From CAZPLZ01 sp964587525 (GTDB taxonomy: Bacteria > Oederibacteriota > CAKKQC01), in contig CAZPLZ010000155.1 of assembly GCA_964587525.1 (NCBI GenBank), positions 1-7,815 of the forward strand: 7,815 nucleotides of DNA, in the 5' to 3' direction. Both the position numbers and the translations under genes were made by a program. The first letter of the stretch is position 1, and each line of letters begins with the position of its first letter. A model generated the notes under the pieces. The model had not been told where the DNA came from, did not search any database, and saw only the letters and a program-made list of their open reading frames with translations. Of this stretch, positions 7,696 to 7,815 are shown piece by piece.

Positions 7696-7705
7696 GAGTA
7701 TACTC
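7696..7705. promoter_or_regulatory. Palindromic TATACT element, candidate divergent -10 site
   Basis: GAGTATACTC is a perfect 10-base palindrome, so a TATACT hexamer reads on both strands. It lies in the 49-base gap between the divergent starts of the sulfotransferase and paralogue D. On the + strand the hexamer ends 31 bases before the GTG of D, a sensible distance. On the - strand it would leave only a few untranslated bases before the 7686 ATG. I could not find a good -35 box for either direction, so this could instead be an operator or chance. Confidence 0.3.
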
Positions 7706-7724
7706 CCCTTAGCTAGACGGCCAT

Positions 7725-7729
7725 GAGGA
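7725..7729 (+). promoter_or_regulatory. Shine-Dalgarno of paralogue D
   Basis: GAGGA lies six bases before the GTG at 7736, and an in-frame TGA at 7724-7726 blocks any start further upstream than that. It is the only well-placed Shine-Dalgarno among the gene starts visible here, and it fixes the start of D. Confidence 0.7.
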
Positions 7730-7735
7730 ATAAGC

Positions 7736-7815
7736 GTGATCAACATTGAAAGCGTTGGTCTAGCTGTTGGCGGTTTGCTCGCGCTGGTTGGTCTGACCGC
7801 ATTGTTGAGCGAAGC
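7736..7815 (+). CDS. Paralogue D: N-terminus of a fourth GT-C/TPR family member (3' end outside window)
   Basis: The frame runs from GTG 7736 to the window edge, 26 complete codons. It encodes a hydrophobic first membrane segment whose second half, GGLLALVGLTALLSEA, matches GRLLVLVGLTALLSEA of paralogue C (residues 9-24). At DNA level 7775-7815 matches 4231-4271 at 35 of 41 positions, and five of the six differences are synonymous, which supports a real coding sequence under selection. The first ten residues differ from B and C. It is divergent from the sulfotransferase and has its own Shine-Dalgarno. The rest of the gene, including whether it keeps the TPR half, cannot be seen. Confidence 0.75.
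   Translation, partial: MINIESVGLAVGGLLALVGLTALLSE

Noticed and set aside
7687..7746. Longer sulfotransferase start at 7746
   Set aside because: It adds 20 residues before the usual short lead-in to the PAPS-binding loop, overlaps the start codon of D, and has no Shine-Dalgarno. It cannot be fully excluded.
1..7815. CRISPR array, tRNA, rRNA, insertion-sequence transposase or attachment site
   Set aside because: No spaced direct repeats, cloverleaf-like segments, rRNA-like stretches or transposase motifs were seen; gaps total only about 170 bases and hold the hairpins described.

Overview
The window is high-GC (roughly 60-65% by eye) bacterial DNA, almost fully coding. It holds a tandem array of at least four related genes on the + strand, with one gene on the - strand between the third and fourth copies. 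The membrane-protein type, a cell envelope able to accept lipid-linked sugars, and a REP-like C/G-rich hairpin repeat fit a Gram-negative or environmental phylum. Nitrospirota, Methylomirabilota or Proteobacteria are guesses; nothing here fixes the taxon.

Layout. Positions 1-1620 are the 3' two-thirds of paralogue A, cut by the left edge. Positions 1621-1711 are a 91-base gap with a REP-like hairpin. Positions 1712-4204 are paralogue B (830 aa) and 4201-6792 paralogue C (863 aa), joined by an ATGA stop/start overlap. A short imperfect hairpin (6799-6822) separates C from a convergent PAPS-type sulfotransferase on the - strand (6826-7686). A 49-base divergent gap then leads to the first 26 codons of paralogue D (7736 to the right edge).

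Each full paralogue has two halves. The N-terminal half is a polytopic membrane region of about 12-13 hydrophobic segments. It carries motifs of the GT-C-like glycosyltransferase / PMT-ArnT-related group: an acidic residue before YHLG.PWQ, a K(N/S)D(I/V)PAA motif, TGNP(V/I)(Y/F)P, and RY.LP..W. The C-terminal half, about 390 residues, is soluble: a conserved unnamed domain (GE..TYR.P.R.L..G...GETPL) followed by TPR-like helical pairs. The likely biochemical role is transfer of sugar from a polyprenyl-phosphate donor to an envelope acceptor, with the C-terminal half outside the cytoplasm for acceptor or partner binding. Activity and substrate cannot be read from the sequence.

A sulfotransferase inside such an array suggests, by inference only, a locus that builds and sulfates a surface glycan or glycoprotein. 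The points most worth a second look are the expansion of GT-C/TPR fusions, the lost tail of A at the REP junction, the mosaic relationships among copies, and the inverted sulfotransferase that breaks the array.
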